A DNA stretch of 64,000 nucleotides from Vandiemenella viatica (GCA_031002005.1 CM061918.1:64266531-64330530); one strand, 5' to 3'; shown: positions 10,075 through 21,986, numbered from the stretch's first letter. Numbers and translations: made by a program. The notes: a model not told the origin generated them from the sequence alone.

Positions 10075-10390
10075 CTGCGGTTTGGGCACATTCGGAAGGG
10101 GGTCTGTTGGAAGTGGCAGGTGTCGGAGGGTGTTCCTAATGACTCAGTCAGCGAGGACCGCGCCCGCTATGCTAATGGCTGCCGAAAGCGGCCATCTGCA
10201 TACAAGGCAGGCGCCATCGCGTCCACCCATTGTCTGCGTCGGCGCCATTGTCCACGGCACTTGTCGCGCACCGGGGGGTGGCGGGGGTGGCTCCCACGTG
10301 CAACCACACGTGGGCACCGCCACAGTACCTACCGACGCTATTGTTCTCTTCGCAATAATTGTCTAATTGATGGAAACAACAGCTTGTAAC
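10075..10390. promoter_or_regulatory. candidate cis-regulatory block
   Basis: GC-rich, repeat-free block in AT-rich intron. Motifs: AP-1 TGACTCA (10140-10146), ATGCTAAT (POU-like), a 22-bp inverted repeat with CCCACGTG (10293-10300) and CACGTGGG (10307-10314), each an E-box, and paired homeodomain-type sites in AATTGTCTAATTGATGG. The two overlapping open frames here look like by-products of GC content. A hedgehog enhancer is possible but not demonstrable from this sequence. Confidence 0.35.
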
Positions 10391-10594
10391 TTCCCTTTTT
10401 ACAATTTTTAATTATTTCTGCTACCACCTGGAGGTCTGTTTATCAATTCAACGTGTTGCCTATTAGTGTCTTTGTATTTGCAAAGTTGGTAGAGCGGAGA
10501 CATTGTTGTCTCACCGAGTAGGAGCTTTCCTGCTTTGCCTTAGGCTTACTTGCGTAGCTTGATGCTTCCAGTGTTACACTGTTTGAAATTGAAC

Positions 10595-10830
10595 GTTCAT
10601 AAATTACGTGGCTCGCTCAAAATGGGGGAGGGAGGGGGAGGTTGAAAAGCTACGCTAAGCTACGTGGGTCGGAGGGGAGGTGGGGGGAGGAATCGGAGCC
10701 AAGCTACGAAGATTCTCATTCATATTATTTGTCGCAATTAAAAAAGGATGCAGGTGGATATTTGTCTCCGTGGTTTACTTATCTGCGTATTTTGGATACC
10801 CTACATACTGACAGCGTCGTGCATGCTTGT
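10595..10830. mobile_element. fragment of Harbinger-like MITE family H2
   Basis: TTCATAAATTACGTGGCTCG at the left, G-rich stretch and CATTCATATTATTTGTC match the family seen complete at 35207-35574. The right end is lost. Confidence 0.55.
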
Positions 10831-11139
10831 GTACTGATGTCATATTGTATCAAACTCGCTTATCCGGTGGATTTGAACTGACACTCGCATTAGGTACGCG
10901 GTAACTACCCTCAAATTCGCTTACTAATGTCACACGGGATTTTCCGCGCTAGTAACAGTTCGTATTGTTTTGCTGTTTTTTTTTTAAAATATTGTATTGA
11001 TTCGGTTCACCAGCGTGTCACTACATTCTAATTTTGTTCCGTCAAGTGAATTTCAGTGCATCATTAATCATAGTGCTCACTATAGTGTTATTTCAAGTTC
11101 AAAGTGTGGTGTGAAATGCCACAGTACAAGAAACTTTAC
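10831..11139. other. no gene seen
   Basis: AT-rich, with a T-run near 10976. No repeat match or coding signature noticed. Confidence 0.5.
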
Positions 11140-11151
11140 GAGGCTGTTCGA

Positions 11152-11372
11152 CTTCTTTTTTTTTTTTATTTATGGCTTTACGCCTCGTCGACGGTTAAGG
11201 TCATTAAAGGCGGGATGGGATGGGACTGGGGACAAGGAACGGGAAGGAATTCGGCCATGACCTTCGCCTGGAGTGATTTGGGGAAACCATGGAAAACACA
11301 AATCTGGATGCCCAGACGGGGATTCGAACCAGCGTCCTCCGGAATGCGAGGCCAGAACGTTAACCGCTCAGT
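11152..11372 (-). mobile_element. SINE family A with target duplication
   Basis: Minus-oriented; flanked by GAGGCTGTTCGA (11140-11151) and GAGGTTGTTCGA (11373-11384). It lacks the segment around the GCATCC motif of the body, but both tRNA-like boxes are clear. Confidence 0.9.
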
Positions 11373-11384
11373 GAGGTTGTTCGA

Positions 11385-12585
11385 AAATGTTTTTCCAGCG
11401 AGTTTTCAATATCTAAAACGGCGTCAGTAAGCAGGATAAAGAATCATTAACCTGGTAATGCAGAAAAAAAGGTGTCCGAACTATAGCGACGAAAATAAAA
11501 AAGTGGGACTCTTCTAAGCTTTTTCCTTTCCTTTTTTCCCTTACTACGCAGTTATAGTTTCTTCTATTTGTATTAATTAATAAACAACGATAAAAGAGAT
11601 GGGGAGAATGTTTTAGTAATCCCTCAAGATGAAAATGATCCCTGATTGCACCTGGGAAAGAGGTTTTAGCAATAATTTATCATTTGCAGACCTGACTAGT
11701 GTCAATCAGACTATTTATAATTACAAAGAAATATATAAAACAGGTATCAGCCGTGTTCAAGGGAGGGGGTTCAAGCAAAAGCTAAGTTGGGCTACTTGGG
11801 GAAAGAGGGGGGGAAGGGAGGGGCGGGGAAGGGGCGGAAAGAGGCCAACATGAAGCAACGTAGTTTATGGTCTATATAAGAAACAATTCAAAGGAAAGAA
11901 ATGATTTCGAAAGTTGCTGATGTCATTGTAATGATGTGATAGACTTGTCGAATGCCATGAACTATCCTTAGAAAACCAATAACGAAATAAGCACTAATAG
12001 AAACAATTTTAGATGTTACTACCGCGATGCATAACTTGGGACGGAGAAAAGAAAGCTGATATCTGATCGAAGTGGCAACAAAGAAATGTGAAACTATCCT
12101 AAAGCCACCTAACGATTCTTTCTATAAGTAACGTATAATCAGCCTTAGGCCGCCTCCCAGACTTCACCTGCAAGGAATGAAATCTTTTTGATGACTGTAG
12201 TGTTGCATGATCATTGAGTTAGATTGGTAACAAATTTATCGATTCTCACATTAGATTTAACATGATGCAAATTTTGTCGACAGTATTTAGTCAAAATATT
12301 TTGTTTGTAAGGACAGTAGTAATGCTATTATGAGGAAGCTGCGTGTAAAAAAAATACCTCTTACGCTAATGATTTGTCATGAAATTCGTACCAAATATTA
12401 GTACATTAACAATGATAATTTATAATTTAGAAGCAGACGGAGTCACAGTCAAAACACTGACTTATGAGGCTTATACCTAGGAACTCGTAATTTGACACGT
12501 TTGCTGTGTTTGGAAGTATATTAAAACTGTAGTAGATCACAGTAGTAAGGTCATTAATGGCAAGGGATTAATCTGTGGTTTTAAT
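11385..12585. other. no gene seen; G-rich stretch at 11755-11850
   Basis: AT-rich apart from a purine-rich run (GGGAGGGGGTTC through GGGGCGGAAAG) that opens a meaningless Gly/Arg-rich frame. The stretch may be a decayed G-rich MITE. Confidence 0.5.
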
Positions 12586-12965
12586 ATCCGAATGAGTGGT
12601 ATCAGAGCTCACGAAACGGCCCAACCCACTTATTCTTTCCTACACAATATCCCATCGGAAAATATTCTTTATGCGCAGCGTTTCGGCTTGTTAAAATTCG
12701 GAACCCTCGGTTATGTGCGAGTGGTCAGCCGAGTGTGCGGTCAATTTCACGGGCGTTTTGAGGGCTCGTTTTCCGCCTGTTGGAGGTCGCCTTTCAGCGG
12801 CCTAACTGCCTCACGACGTACGTAAACAACGCGAGCTGCCCTTGTTAAGTTCCGACACAATGGGTCCTACTTCATCGCGCTCAAAGCTGACGGCCTCCCA
12901 TAAAGACGCCGGTTAACACACTCTTTACAGTCTATTTTTGGGATCTGCATGGCCGAGACTAAAAT
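12586..12965. promoter_or_regulatory. candidate cis-regulatory block
   Basis: GC-balanced, repeat-free segment between AT-rich flanks. It contains a forkhead-type site in CGTACGTAAACAACG (about 12817) and several CG-containing words. The 77-codon plus frame shows no domain. Conservation would have to be tested. Confidence 0.3.
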
Positions 12966-13071
12966 CCCGATGATGTGGAAAGTTCTTTCTCCAACCCGAA
13001 TGTAGAGAATTTTAAAAAAGTGGCTTCACTTAACGTGCATTTTTAGCAACGGTCCCCAAACAAATCTACAT

Positions 13072-13559
13072 TAGGGTTACCAGACGTCCCCGTTTACCGG
13101 GGACAGTCCCCGTAGTTAGCTATCTGTCCCTGGGCAGATTTCGTCCTCGCAATATCCCCGGATTTTTACTGTTGTACTCAATTTTTTTTTTTTTAATCAA
13201 GCGAGAGTTATTTAAAAGCCCTGATTTGCTAATGCATTCGTTTAAAGCAAGAGATATGAAGCGCACTTCTTTCCTTGCGCGTGCCTTGGAATAAAAGAAA
13301 ATTACAATGATATTGCGTCTTGGACACAACATCTTTGGAAAATCAAGTCTCCTTGCTGTGTGCAACATGGCTGTCTGTGATCCTCATTTAAAATACAAAA
13401 TATAAACAATATGTGGCTTTTAAGTTAACCTAAGCGCTTTAATCATATAACTTATAAAAGTGTAACGCGTCATTAGGACAAATGCCGGAAGCGTCCCGGA
13501 TTTTGGTTAAAAAGTTCTGAAGCGTCCCCGGATTCGGAGAAAAAATTCTGGTAACCTTA
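13072..13559. mobile_element. hAT-like MITE with perfect 8-bp target duplication
   Basis: Termini TAGGGTTACCAGA and, reversed, TAAGGTTACCAGA; perfect duplication ATCTACAT at 13064-13071 and 13560-13567. Subterminal CCCCGG-rich motifs repeat at both ends. The interior is AT-rich with an 82-codon minus frame that I do not recognise. Confidence 0.9.
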
Positions 13560-13603
13560 ATCTACATTCATCTTATGATGTTACTTCTGCAAACGGGGGT
13601 TTA

Positions 13604-13740
13604 ACCCACCCCGGCCGCGTGGGAAATAGCTAGTTGACCTTGCATTGCAGGGGCCGACGGTTCGAGTCCGGCTTCAAACATGAGTGGTTTTAATTAAGTG
13701 TTGTGCTTGTCTTGTGCTGTCTATACCAAGCTGATACTGG
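13604..13740 (+). mobile_element. SINE family D fragment
   Basis: Head GGCCGCGTGGGAAATAGCTA, GGTTCGAGTCC B box, then AAGTGTTGTGCTTGTC, the body motif also present at 52848-53090. Confidence 0.6.
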
Positions 13741-14584
13741 TGTACATTGAGTGCACCGATATATAGTTATGAATTACATACTAATTATATAGTGCTGGTT
13801 GTGTGATCTTGTAGCCAAATACATTTTTTTTTTTTTTTTAATGATGGATTACTTTTCTTTCCAGAATTCTACGGGTTACTTGCCTTTACAATGCATCGAA
13901 AGTCGAAAAATAAATTCTTAACATATCGACCACAGGTAATCGACTAATGCAAAAGAATAGCGAGTTCAGTTCAGCTTACATTTTTTTTTTTTTTTTTTTT
14001 TTTTGCTGTCTAGTACAAAGGAAAAAACTAGGAAATAGCAAGCAGTGTTTAGCTATTTGTTTTGGGGTCCATGTAATGCGACGGATTCCCAGCTTGGCCT
14101 GGAAATCGATATTCGCAGGGTGTACTGGTCTTCTTTATATTCAACAACTGTAAACTTTTCGATTCGATTCCGAGAAGTAGGTTATTTCCAGTATCGGGCA
14201 ATCTATACATAAAACAGTGACAAGGTAATCCTTGGGCATCTTTATATCCGCGATAAAAACTTGGACTGTGAGAAACAACTTACTTTTAACGCCAAGCGTC
14301 AGTCTGTTTATTTTGCTGACCACAATTAACACAAATACTATTCGACGGATATTCATGGGGTTTCAAAGGATCTAAAGCGTAAACCCAGGTAAATTTCTTC
14401 TCTCTGCAACCTCGGGAAGCTCAAAAATAAAAACGGCGTGTCTGTTTAGTCTACAACAATTCACGGGTTTCAAAATTGGCTAGAGTTTACATAAATATAT
14501 TTCATATTAATCTGACGTCGGGAATAATGAAACACTGTCCGAAAGTTTAAGTGTTTTGTATTACGGAACAGTCAAATATTCGAA
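13741..14584. other. no gene seen
   Basis: AT-rich with T-runs at about 13823 and 13981-14004. Small frames on both strands are not recognisable. Confidence 0.55.
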
Positions 14585-14589
14585 CAGTT

Positions 14590-14822
14590 TTTTCCTTACG
14601 GAGCGTGGCGGGAAGGCGGGTAACATTCTGGCCTTGCCTTCGATAGGGCGCAGGTTCGAAAGACCGTCCAATCATCGAGATTTCGGATTTGCATGGTTTT
14701 CCAAAAACTCTCCAGGCGAATGCCGTGATGGTTAAGAGTCATGACCGAATTCCGTTCCTATGCTAGCCCCCAGTTCTGTCTCCTCTCTAATGACATCAAC
14801 ATCAGCAAGACATAAAGTGATA
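14590..14822 (+). mobile_element. SINE family A (diverged)
   Basis: Plus-oriented head (GTAACATTCTGGCCTTGC, AGGTTCGAAAGACC), body (CAGGCGAATGCCGTGATGG) and tail (CTCTAATGACATCAACATC). Confidence 0.75.
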
Positions 14823-14934
14823 AAACATTTTTTCTTAATTTATCAGCTTCCTGACGTCACATAAAGATAAAACAGCTCATTTTACTCTTGTTATCGTAAG
14901 GTACATCATGTACCCGAGATATAATTTCCCCTTT

Positions 14935-15296
14935 GGGGACGTGAGATGAAATAAAGGGGGGGGGGGATGTCCGGCGAAATCTCACCAAGGGGGGGGGGGG
15001 GGTCAACGGAAATCTCACGTGAGGTTTTGGAAATTTTTGTTGGACTGCAGAGCTAAAAAAGAAAAAAAAAAGTCTACTATACACGGGAAAGTCGATTTTA
15101 GGGGGATATTTCGTCGAAAAGTGGGGGTGTAACCGGCTTTGGAAGGGTGAGATCTAAAAAAAAAGTGTCAAAAAGTGCGAGGGCGACTAATAGGGGGGGG
15201 GGGTCCTCACTGTGGATCAGATCTCACCAGGGGGGGGGGGGAAGGGGAAGATCCGGAAATCCGGAAAAACACCTCACGTAATTTATGGGTGCCCCC
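14935..15296. mobile_element. PIF/Harbinger-like MITE H1, copy 1
   Basis: Right terminus CACCTCACGTAATTTATGGG plus TGCCCCC followed by TTT; the left terminus is shortened (GGGGACGTGAGATG) and preceded by TTT. Long G-runs at both ends and a central GTCGATTTTAGGGGG core are shared with copies at 17921, 33703 and 38358. Confidence 0.75.
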
Positions 15297-15299
15297 TTT

Positions 15300-16105
15300 C
15301 GTAGACGAAACTCTTCTTCTTCGCCACGTTTTCCCAGCATTTTCGGTTCAGCTGTCTTTGTTGGGTCGGCAATGTCATATTTGGATCTTTGGTATTACGG
15401 CCGCATACCCTTGCAGACACCAGGCATGTTATAGCTACTCCACGTCGTACTAAGTACTAATGGGGGAAGTAAAGTGTTGCCACCTGCCTGTGAAATGTGT
15501 AACTATGTTCAGCGTGTGATTTTTATTTTGAAATATGTAGTTGATGAGGTGGAGATTTGGGAGCGCTACTGCATTCGCCTGGATGACTGCCGAAAGGCGA
15601 CTAAAAACCGTAATATTCAGGACGGCCGGTACGCGGGCTCGTGCCCGGTCCGTTGTACCCCCCTGACACAGTGCGTGACGCCTCAGCCACACTGGTGGGT
15701 ATATTAATTATCTACGAAAATACCGATCCAAAAATTCTTTCAGAATTTATACTGAGTGATACGTAGTCTCCTAACGATTACGGGGAAAAGCATAGCGATA
15801 TTTCAAGTGATTTACTTTAATCTTACAAAATAATTAAATGAGTAATTTTACAAACTTGTTTCTTCATTAAATAACTTTCTTCAAGAAAATGTTCTAATGA
15901 GAATAAATATGTTGGGAAAACTCATTTCAAATTTTCAAAATTTTTGTATGATGCAGTATTATTTTTACCAACCGATTTTTTTTAAATCTGATTTGTATTT
16001 ACCTATAACATTTCAAAAACGATAAACGGACGTGAAATCAGTTGTTACTGAATTAATTTTAAAGTTTTAAAAAATATTTTTTACGGAAATCAATTTAATA
16101 CATAA
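15300..16105. other. no gene seen
   Basis: A mixed-composition part at 15300-15710 (two unrecognised short frames, opposite strands) then strongly AT-rich sequence. Confidence 0.55.
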
Positions 16106-16116
16106 TTTGTGTACGA

Positions 16117-16360
16117 TTTTTTTTTATTTTACTAATTGCTTTACGTCTCGTCGACGGCTAAGGTCAGTAGAGGTGGGATGGGACTGGGTACAAGGAACGG
16201 GAAGGAATTCGGCCATGGACTTTTTGAACGAAGAATCGCGGCATTCGTCGGGAGTGATTTGGAGAAACCATGGAAAACCGAAATCTGGATGCCCGGACGG
16301 GGATTCGAACCCGCGTACTTCCGAATGCGAGGCCAGAACGTTAACGCCCATCACGCCCGG
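16117..16360 (-). mobile_element. SINE family A with perfect target duplication
   Basis: Full-length minus copy. TTTGTGTACGA is present perfectly at 16106-16116 and 16361-16371, indicating a relatively recent insertion. B box reads GGATTCGAACC on the plus strand. Confidence 0.95.
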
Positions 16361-16742
16361 TTTGTGTACGAAATCTTTATCGCCCAATAATAACTCAAAT
16401 AGACGCTTTTTTTTTGTATACCTCGTTTACTCTTCCTTTTAGTAATGCGACTTAATGCTTCGATGCCTTAACAGGTGTATAGTTTAATATGTCCCCTTAG
16501 TTCTGTTATTCTTCCAGGAAATTTTCTCATTTATTGAATTTCACCTCTACCTTCTCTATTTTTATAACCTCCACTCAGCTGATGTTTTGGACAGGTGTTC
16601 CGCGGGCAGAATATTAAAAATTTATTTCTAATTTAAATGAAGATAGTATAACAAAAAATAAGTAAAATTGTTCGCATAAAATAAATATAATACTCGTATT
16701 GTATAAGGGGGGGGAGGGGGGTTGTAAGTGTTTGGGAGAGAC

Positions 16743-17052
16743 TAATTAAGTGGACTGACTAAGTAGGAAATGAACGAGTTTTGGAAATGATGGGTGAGGA
16801 AAGAAGTTTGTGGAAGAAGCTTAGAGAAAGAAGAGACAGGCTGGTAGGTCGTATTTTGAGACTTGCTGGCTTGATTAATTTGCTGGTGGAGGGAACAGTC
16901 GAAGGTAAGAATTGTAGAGAGAGACAGAGACTATAATATATGAAGCAGAAAATTGAGGACTTGGGTTGTAGGGGGTATGTAGAGATGAAGAGGTTAGCAC
17001 AGGATTGGAAGGGATGGAGGATTGCATCAAACCAGTCGACAGCAAAACAAAC
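16743..17052 (+). mobile_element. LINE ORF2 C-terminal remnant
   Basis: Reads KWTDKVGNERVLEMMGEERS-like, then RRDRLVGRILRLAGLINLLV, GCRGYVEMKRLAQD and WRIASNQS: the C-terminus after the reverse transcriptase of a widespread insect non-LTR family. It has stops. A G-run precedes it at 16708-16730. Confidence 0.75.
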
Positions 17053-17445
17053 AAAAACAAAAAATATAATTGTATAGGGCTATAAGAAAGTATAAGCAAT
17101 AAGTCTTTAAATCAAATTGTGTAGAAACCATCAATATTTCAACGGCCAGCAGAAGTAATTTCAGGATGTGAGGCTATGTCTGCAGTGTTACTATAATAAA
17201 ATATATTTTCAGTCGGCATCAAAGAGAGCCATTGTACTAAATGGTTTGTTTATAATTTGTACAATACTTAGCTAAAAAAATTAGGTCCTTAGAGTTATTT
17301 TCAAAATTTTACTGTTCCTCGGGTTGAGAAACACTGTTTTAAATTTTCCGTGACAGTGACTTCTGAGGACTCTTCAGGTTTATTTCTTCCACTTTTATCC
17401 TAAATTCGCTTACACGTCACGTTATCAAACAGTTGAGTCATGAAA
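17053..17445. other. no gene seen
   Basis: AT-rich, no repeat recognised. Confidence 0.5.
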
Positions 17446-17835
17446 TCAGAGTTTGAGACCGGCGACAGTAGCGGGAGATACGTGTTGCATGTGGAGGGGA
17501 TTACACAGTGAGGTACCCTTTCCAGTAAGGAGCTCCCTAGGGACACAAAAGGACGTTTTGCACCGACAAAGCGCGCAGTTAGTAACTCGTGGTCGGCATT
17601 CCGCAGGCAAGCAGCGAAGAATGCGTCTTGTTGGGTCCCGCAGTCAAAAGGCCTGCAGACCCCCACGGCGACTGGGGAATTGGCTGTACAAACAGCGAAC
17701 ACCAAACACCGCCTTTGTGGGAGCCTCTCTCAGCCGCCACAATGACGCTCTGATCGACCGGAAGGCATCCGCCCCGACCACAAAGGCGTGTACGTACCCA
17801 CGAGCCGACACTCTGCTACGGAGCATCTAAGCCAC
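17446..17835. promoter_or_regulatory. candidate cis-regulatory block
   Basis: GC-rich, repeat-free, in an AT-rich setting. It contains GGGATTACA (Otx/bicoid-type core) and a GACCACAAAGGCG run. Overlapping open frames on both strands (125 and 101 codons) have no domain and are probably composition-driven. Confidence 0.3.
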
Positions 17836-17920
17836 AATCCAGTTTTACACGATCTTCCGAAATCGGTCCATGCATAACCTCCAAAGATACCTTGATCAAA
17901 ATTAAATTCCTATGGTCTTA

Positions 17921-18212
17921 CGGGGCCTCCATTCATGACGTGAGGTGAAATAGGGGGGGGGGGGGAGAGTTCCGGCAAAATCTCACGAAACTTCACCAAG
18001 GGGGAGGGGGGTGGGGTCAACGGAAATATCACGTGAGGTTTTGAAATTCTTGTAGAATTGTAGAGCTAAAAAACAGGTCTGCTAATCACGCAAAAGTCGG
18101 CTTTAGGGTTTAGGGGGCGGGGTATTTCGTCCAAAAGAGGGGATCGATTAGTAGGAGAGAGGGGGGAGGGCGTTCTAACTCAAATAATCTTACGTCATTA
18201 ATGGTTGCCCCC
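17921..18212. mobile_element. PIF/Harbinger-like MITE H1, copy 2
   Basis: Degenerate termini CGGGGCCTCCATTCATGACG and GTCATTAATGGTTGCCCCC, flanked by TTA at 17918-17920 and 18213-18215. Interior G-runs and GTCGGCTTTAGGG core as in the other copies. Confidence 0.8.
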
Positions 18213-18227
18213 TTACGACCTGTTTAC

Positions 18228-18387
18228 TTTTTTTTTTACTTATGGCTTTACGCCCCGTCGACGTCGAGGTCATTAGAGGTGGGATGGGACTGAGAACAAG
18301 GAACGGGAAGGAATTCAGCCATAGACTTTTGAAGGATGCATCCAAGCATTCACATGGAATGATTTGGGGAAACCATGGAAAAAAAAT
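18228..18387 (-). mobile_element. SINE family A, head missing
   Basis: Minus copy carrying tail and body but no tRNA head. CTTACGACCTGTTTAC (18212-18227) and CTTACGACGGGTTGAC (18388-18403) match at 13 of 16 bases, so the loss looks like 5' truncation at insertion. Confidence 0.75.
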
Positions 18388-18589
18388 CTTACGACGGGTT
18401 GACTGATATTTTGATTTACTGCAGTCTGCTCCTCTGTTGGCTGATCCTACATTTGAACGTTGAATTCGAATTATGGAGCGTCCTATGTTCACTACGAAGC
18501 ACGTAGAAGTTTCTGGCGCGATCGTGATTTGAAGACGAGGTACTGAATTCCGTAGGGAAGCACATTATCCAATAATGCACCAGCTCATT

Positions 18590-19640
18590 CTCGTTGCTTC
18601 CTTAAGGATCTTGGCGATTTCATTTTTCTGTTGTTTTTTCTGTCATCAGCCTCTCGACTGGTTTGATGCAATCTTCCATCCCTTTCTATCTTGTTCTAAC
18701 CTCTTCATCTCAATATACCTCTTACAGCCTACGTCTTCCGTTATCTGCCTCAATCTCTGTCTTCCTCTACAGTTCTTTCCTTCGACTGTTCCCTCCACTA
18801 ACAAATTAATTAGTCCCGCATGTCTTAAAATGTGACCCGCCATCCTGCTTATTTCTGTAAAACTCTTTCACCAATTAACTTCAAAGTAGGGCCATTTCGC
18901 ACTATATCTGCCCACTTAATATTGAGGATCATTCCATAGCACCATATTTCAAATGCTCCAATTTTCCTTCTTTCTTCTCTACCACTAAGCGGTGTGCTCC
19001 ACACATAGAGTTTTAATCAATTCTTTCTTAGTTCTGATTCAATAGGCCTATTTGAAACTAAAGGATCTCTCTTTTTCAAGAAGACTCTTTTCGTTGTTTT
19101 TAACATTATTCTTATTTCGTCCAGCAGTTATAATTTTTTCCCCCCAAGTAATAGAATTCACTAACTACTTCTAATGGATCTCGTCCTAATTTTATATTTA
19201 ATCTATTATTATTGCTATCATTTCTGCTACATTTCACCACTTTTGTCTTTTATATTTAGTCCAAAATCTTCCATCAGTATCTCGTTCATGCCATTCAGTA
19301 ACTTCTCAAGGTCCTCAGTTTGGTCTGCAAACAGGACAATGTCATCAGCAAATCGTAACATTCTGATTTTTTTTCTCCATGAATACTTACGCTACATTCA
19401 AATTTCCCCTTTATTTCCTTTATTGCCTCCTCTGCTTTCAACCATGTCTCACACCCTTTTTAACCGATGCATGTCTCCCATATTGTAATTCTCTACTTTT
19501 ATTATAGCCAGTTGATTCTTATAGAGATTGTAAGTTAATCTTCCATTTCGATATTTTGCACTTGACTTCTTTAAAACTTTGAACTCTTGTCCAATTTAAC
19601 ATTGTAAAAATCTTTTTCTGAATCAACACGTGGCTAAAAA
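18590..19640 (-). mobile_element. LINE ORF2 remnant (RT end and C-terminus)
   Basis: Minus-strand reading gives VSEFYYLG-like, KIEAFE/KWTDKV-like and MAGHILRHAGLINLLVEGTV, then DVGCKRYIEMKR and IASNQS. Upstream on that strand come RT motifs (GVRHG; a degraded LLMTLSCLQT where intact copies have the FADD box). Many stops and frameshifts. Confidence 0.8.
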
Positions 19641-20435
19641 ATGTATTTGTTTTTCTTTATCCGCCATGCCATAGATCTTAGTGCATGTATAATGAATCGG
19701 TTGTGAACTAAGAATGATGTACTAAGGGAAAAACTATCTTCTTCTTCGAAGGCATTTTCATCCGTTCTTTAAATTTCCTCTCATGTTTAGAGATCATCCA
19801 ACCGTTTCTTGCGTAATCGGCCTGTTTTTCCTCTTTCGTTTGTCTTTTTTTTTCTCTCTCTCACTGCCATGACTATTCGGTTTTCTTCCCTTCTTGTAAC
19901 ATGTTTATTTCCTTCCACATTAATTTTACTGTTTCATTACTGGTAGCACTTTGTATTAGTTTTTGATGCGCTGATTTCTTATTCTATCTCGTCGTGAAAG
20001 TTAATCTAAATTGAGGGTTTGTGGATGTTGGAATCAATGTATCCGATGCAAAACAAAACAACTGCTCAAAGAAGTGTTGGATTGCAACAAGTAGATTAAA
20101 ATATAGTAACAGCAAGAATTGAATGTAGAAATCCCTTTGTATCACACAAGAAAGGCGATTTTAATAACGGTAATAATAGAATAATACAATCTGGAAAATA
20201 TGGGATTCCTTTCCATACGGATTATATCCGGGACTGTTAATTTTTTGTTAATTACAAACACGTATGATAAAGGTAAAAAAAAAATATATTTAAACACTTG
20301 TTTCTTGGAGAATCTACGCCCCATCTTAACCGTTTACGCAACTATGCACCACATTTCTTCTCACTGGAAAATAATAATAATAATAGGACGTTCGGGTTAG
20401 CATTAGAAGAAGAAGAAAAAAATGAAGATGTTTTA
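19641..20435. other. no gene seen
   Basis: AT-rich. Short unrecognised frames; pyrimidine-rich run at 19740-19900. Confidence 0.55.
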
Positions 20436-20439
20436 GTTC

Positions 20440-20680
20440 TCCAATTTTTTCCCTTTTGCTTTTGACTTTATAATTCGACGTCAAGTTTAGTAGAGATGGA
20501 AAAGGATTGTGGGTAGGGAGTGGGGTGGAATTCAGCCTTTTGAGGGAACCATCCCAGTATTTGCCAGGACTGATCTCGGAAACCGTGGAAAACGAAACCT
20601 GGATGGGCAGACGGGGATATGAATCGGCGTCCTCTCAGATGTAGGCCCTAGTGTTACCGCTCACCCAGCAGGCTCTGTTA
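20440..20680 (-). mobile_element. SINE family A (diverged)
   Basis: Minus copy: AATTCGACGTCAAGTTTAG tail, GGAATTCAGCC body and GGGGATATGAATCGGCGTCC head. Confidence 0.8.
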
Positions 20681-20685
20681 TTTCT

Positions 20686-21335
20686 TCGATGAGGAGCTTC
20701 TGCAAAGTGCAGAGAATGCTTGATATTCTGCTCAGACATCAAATTCCAAAGGCGTCGATGCGATTTTCATATCTAGCCTTGAAGTTACAGGTAATCCAAA
20801 CATCGGTGAAGCTGGGAGTCACTTGGTTCTTTTGTGTTGTTCAAGATCTTGTAGGCTCCCTTCAACGGCTAAAGTTATTATTAAGTTCTTCCTCAGAACT
20901 CACCATTGGAGGAAGTGTCGATCCTAGGGGGGGGGGGGGGAAATTCTGCCACAAGTTATCGTTGGAAGAATGTAGGCTTTCTCGGTGAGTCAGTTGCATA
21001 AAATCTTCTCAGGCTTTCCACCGCGATAGCGCGTCAGTAAAAATACAAAGCGACGTTTCGGAGCCTGCATCTGGCTCCATCTTCCGGTGAAGTGTGTTAC
21101 GCTTGATAACACTCTCAAAAGATGAAAATGTTGATGGTCAATAAACTGTTTCATAGCTCTTGTGCACTGATTTGTAATCGCTCTGGTATGTATTTTCATT
21201 TTATTTACCACGTTTCCCGAGGAGCTGTGAAAATCTTAGTTTATAATTTATTTTTTGTTGCAGTTTTTATGAATGAGTTCATTCGTCATTCGTATGGAGG
21301 AAGTTACTGAAATTTCCTACCGACCACTTTGAAAG
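20686..21335. other. no gene seen
   Basis: Mixed composition; G-run at 20929-20940. Short frames lack signatures. Confidence 0.5.
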
Positions 21336-21339
21336 CGTG

Positions 21340-21640
21340 GTTCCGATGACAAACGATTATGTTGGCACACCTGGTGTCCCCAAGGACTCCGGTGGCTTGA
21401 ATGGAAACTCCAGAGGAAGAACCCGGGGACCACATCTGGATGTAAGGTCCAACCTTGCGAGACTAAATTTGACCGAGCACGGTGGTGTGAACAGAAACGT
21501 TTGCGCCGGGCTTTAGAGATTGTCAGGGTTCGAATCCCACCAAAGATTATAGATTATCATAGTTTCGCGATATCACTCTAGGTAAAATCTTTGTACCGGC
21601 CCGTGTAGTTCTCTTAGAATCCTTGCCTATGATGTTTAAA
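21340..21640 (+). mobile_element. possible SINE, tRNA-like B box
   Basis: GCCGGGCTTTAGAGATTGTC and GGTTCGAATCC resemble a Pol III promoter head. The sequence before it (GTGTCCCCAAGGACTCCGG) and after it has no second copy here. Confidence 0.35.
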
Positions 21641-21722
21641 AAGCAGGGAAGGTTTGTATGATTATTCGAAAGAGGTTTCTTAACAACTTTGGTGGTGGTG
21701 TAAATATTGCGTGTTCATTATC

Positions 21723-21972
21723 TTTTTTTTTTTTTTTGTAGCAGTTTAACGTCCCTTTTTAACAACGTGGTCTTTAGAGACGGGAAAGGATGGGGGCAAG
21801 GAATGGGAAGGAATTCGGCCATGGCCTTTTTGAAGGAAGCATCCCGGCATTCACCTGGAGTGATTTGGGGAAACCATGGAAAACCCAAATCTGGATGCCC
21901 GGACGGGGATTCGAACCGCCGTCCTCCCGAATGCGAGGTCAGAACGCTATCCGTTACACCACCACGCTCGGT
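21723..21972 (-). mobile_element. SINE family A with perfect 14-bp target duplication
   Basis: Full-length minus copy; GCGTGTTCATTATC occurs at 21709-21722 and 21973-21986. The best-preserved SINE in the window. Confidence 0.95.
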
Positions 21973-21986
21973 GCGTGTTCATTATC

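Noticed and set aside
11629..11853. Gly/Arg-rich small protein
   Set aside because: C-terminal part is a purine-rich low-complexity run; no repeat of the frame elsewhere and no signal.
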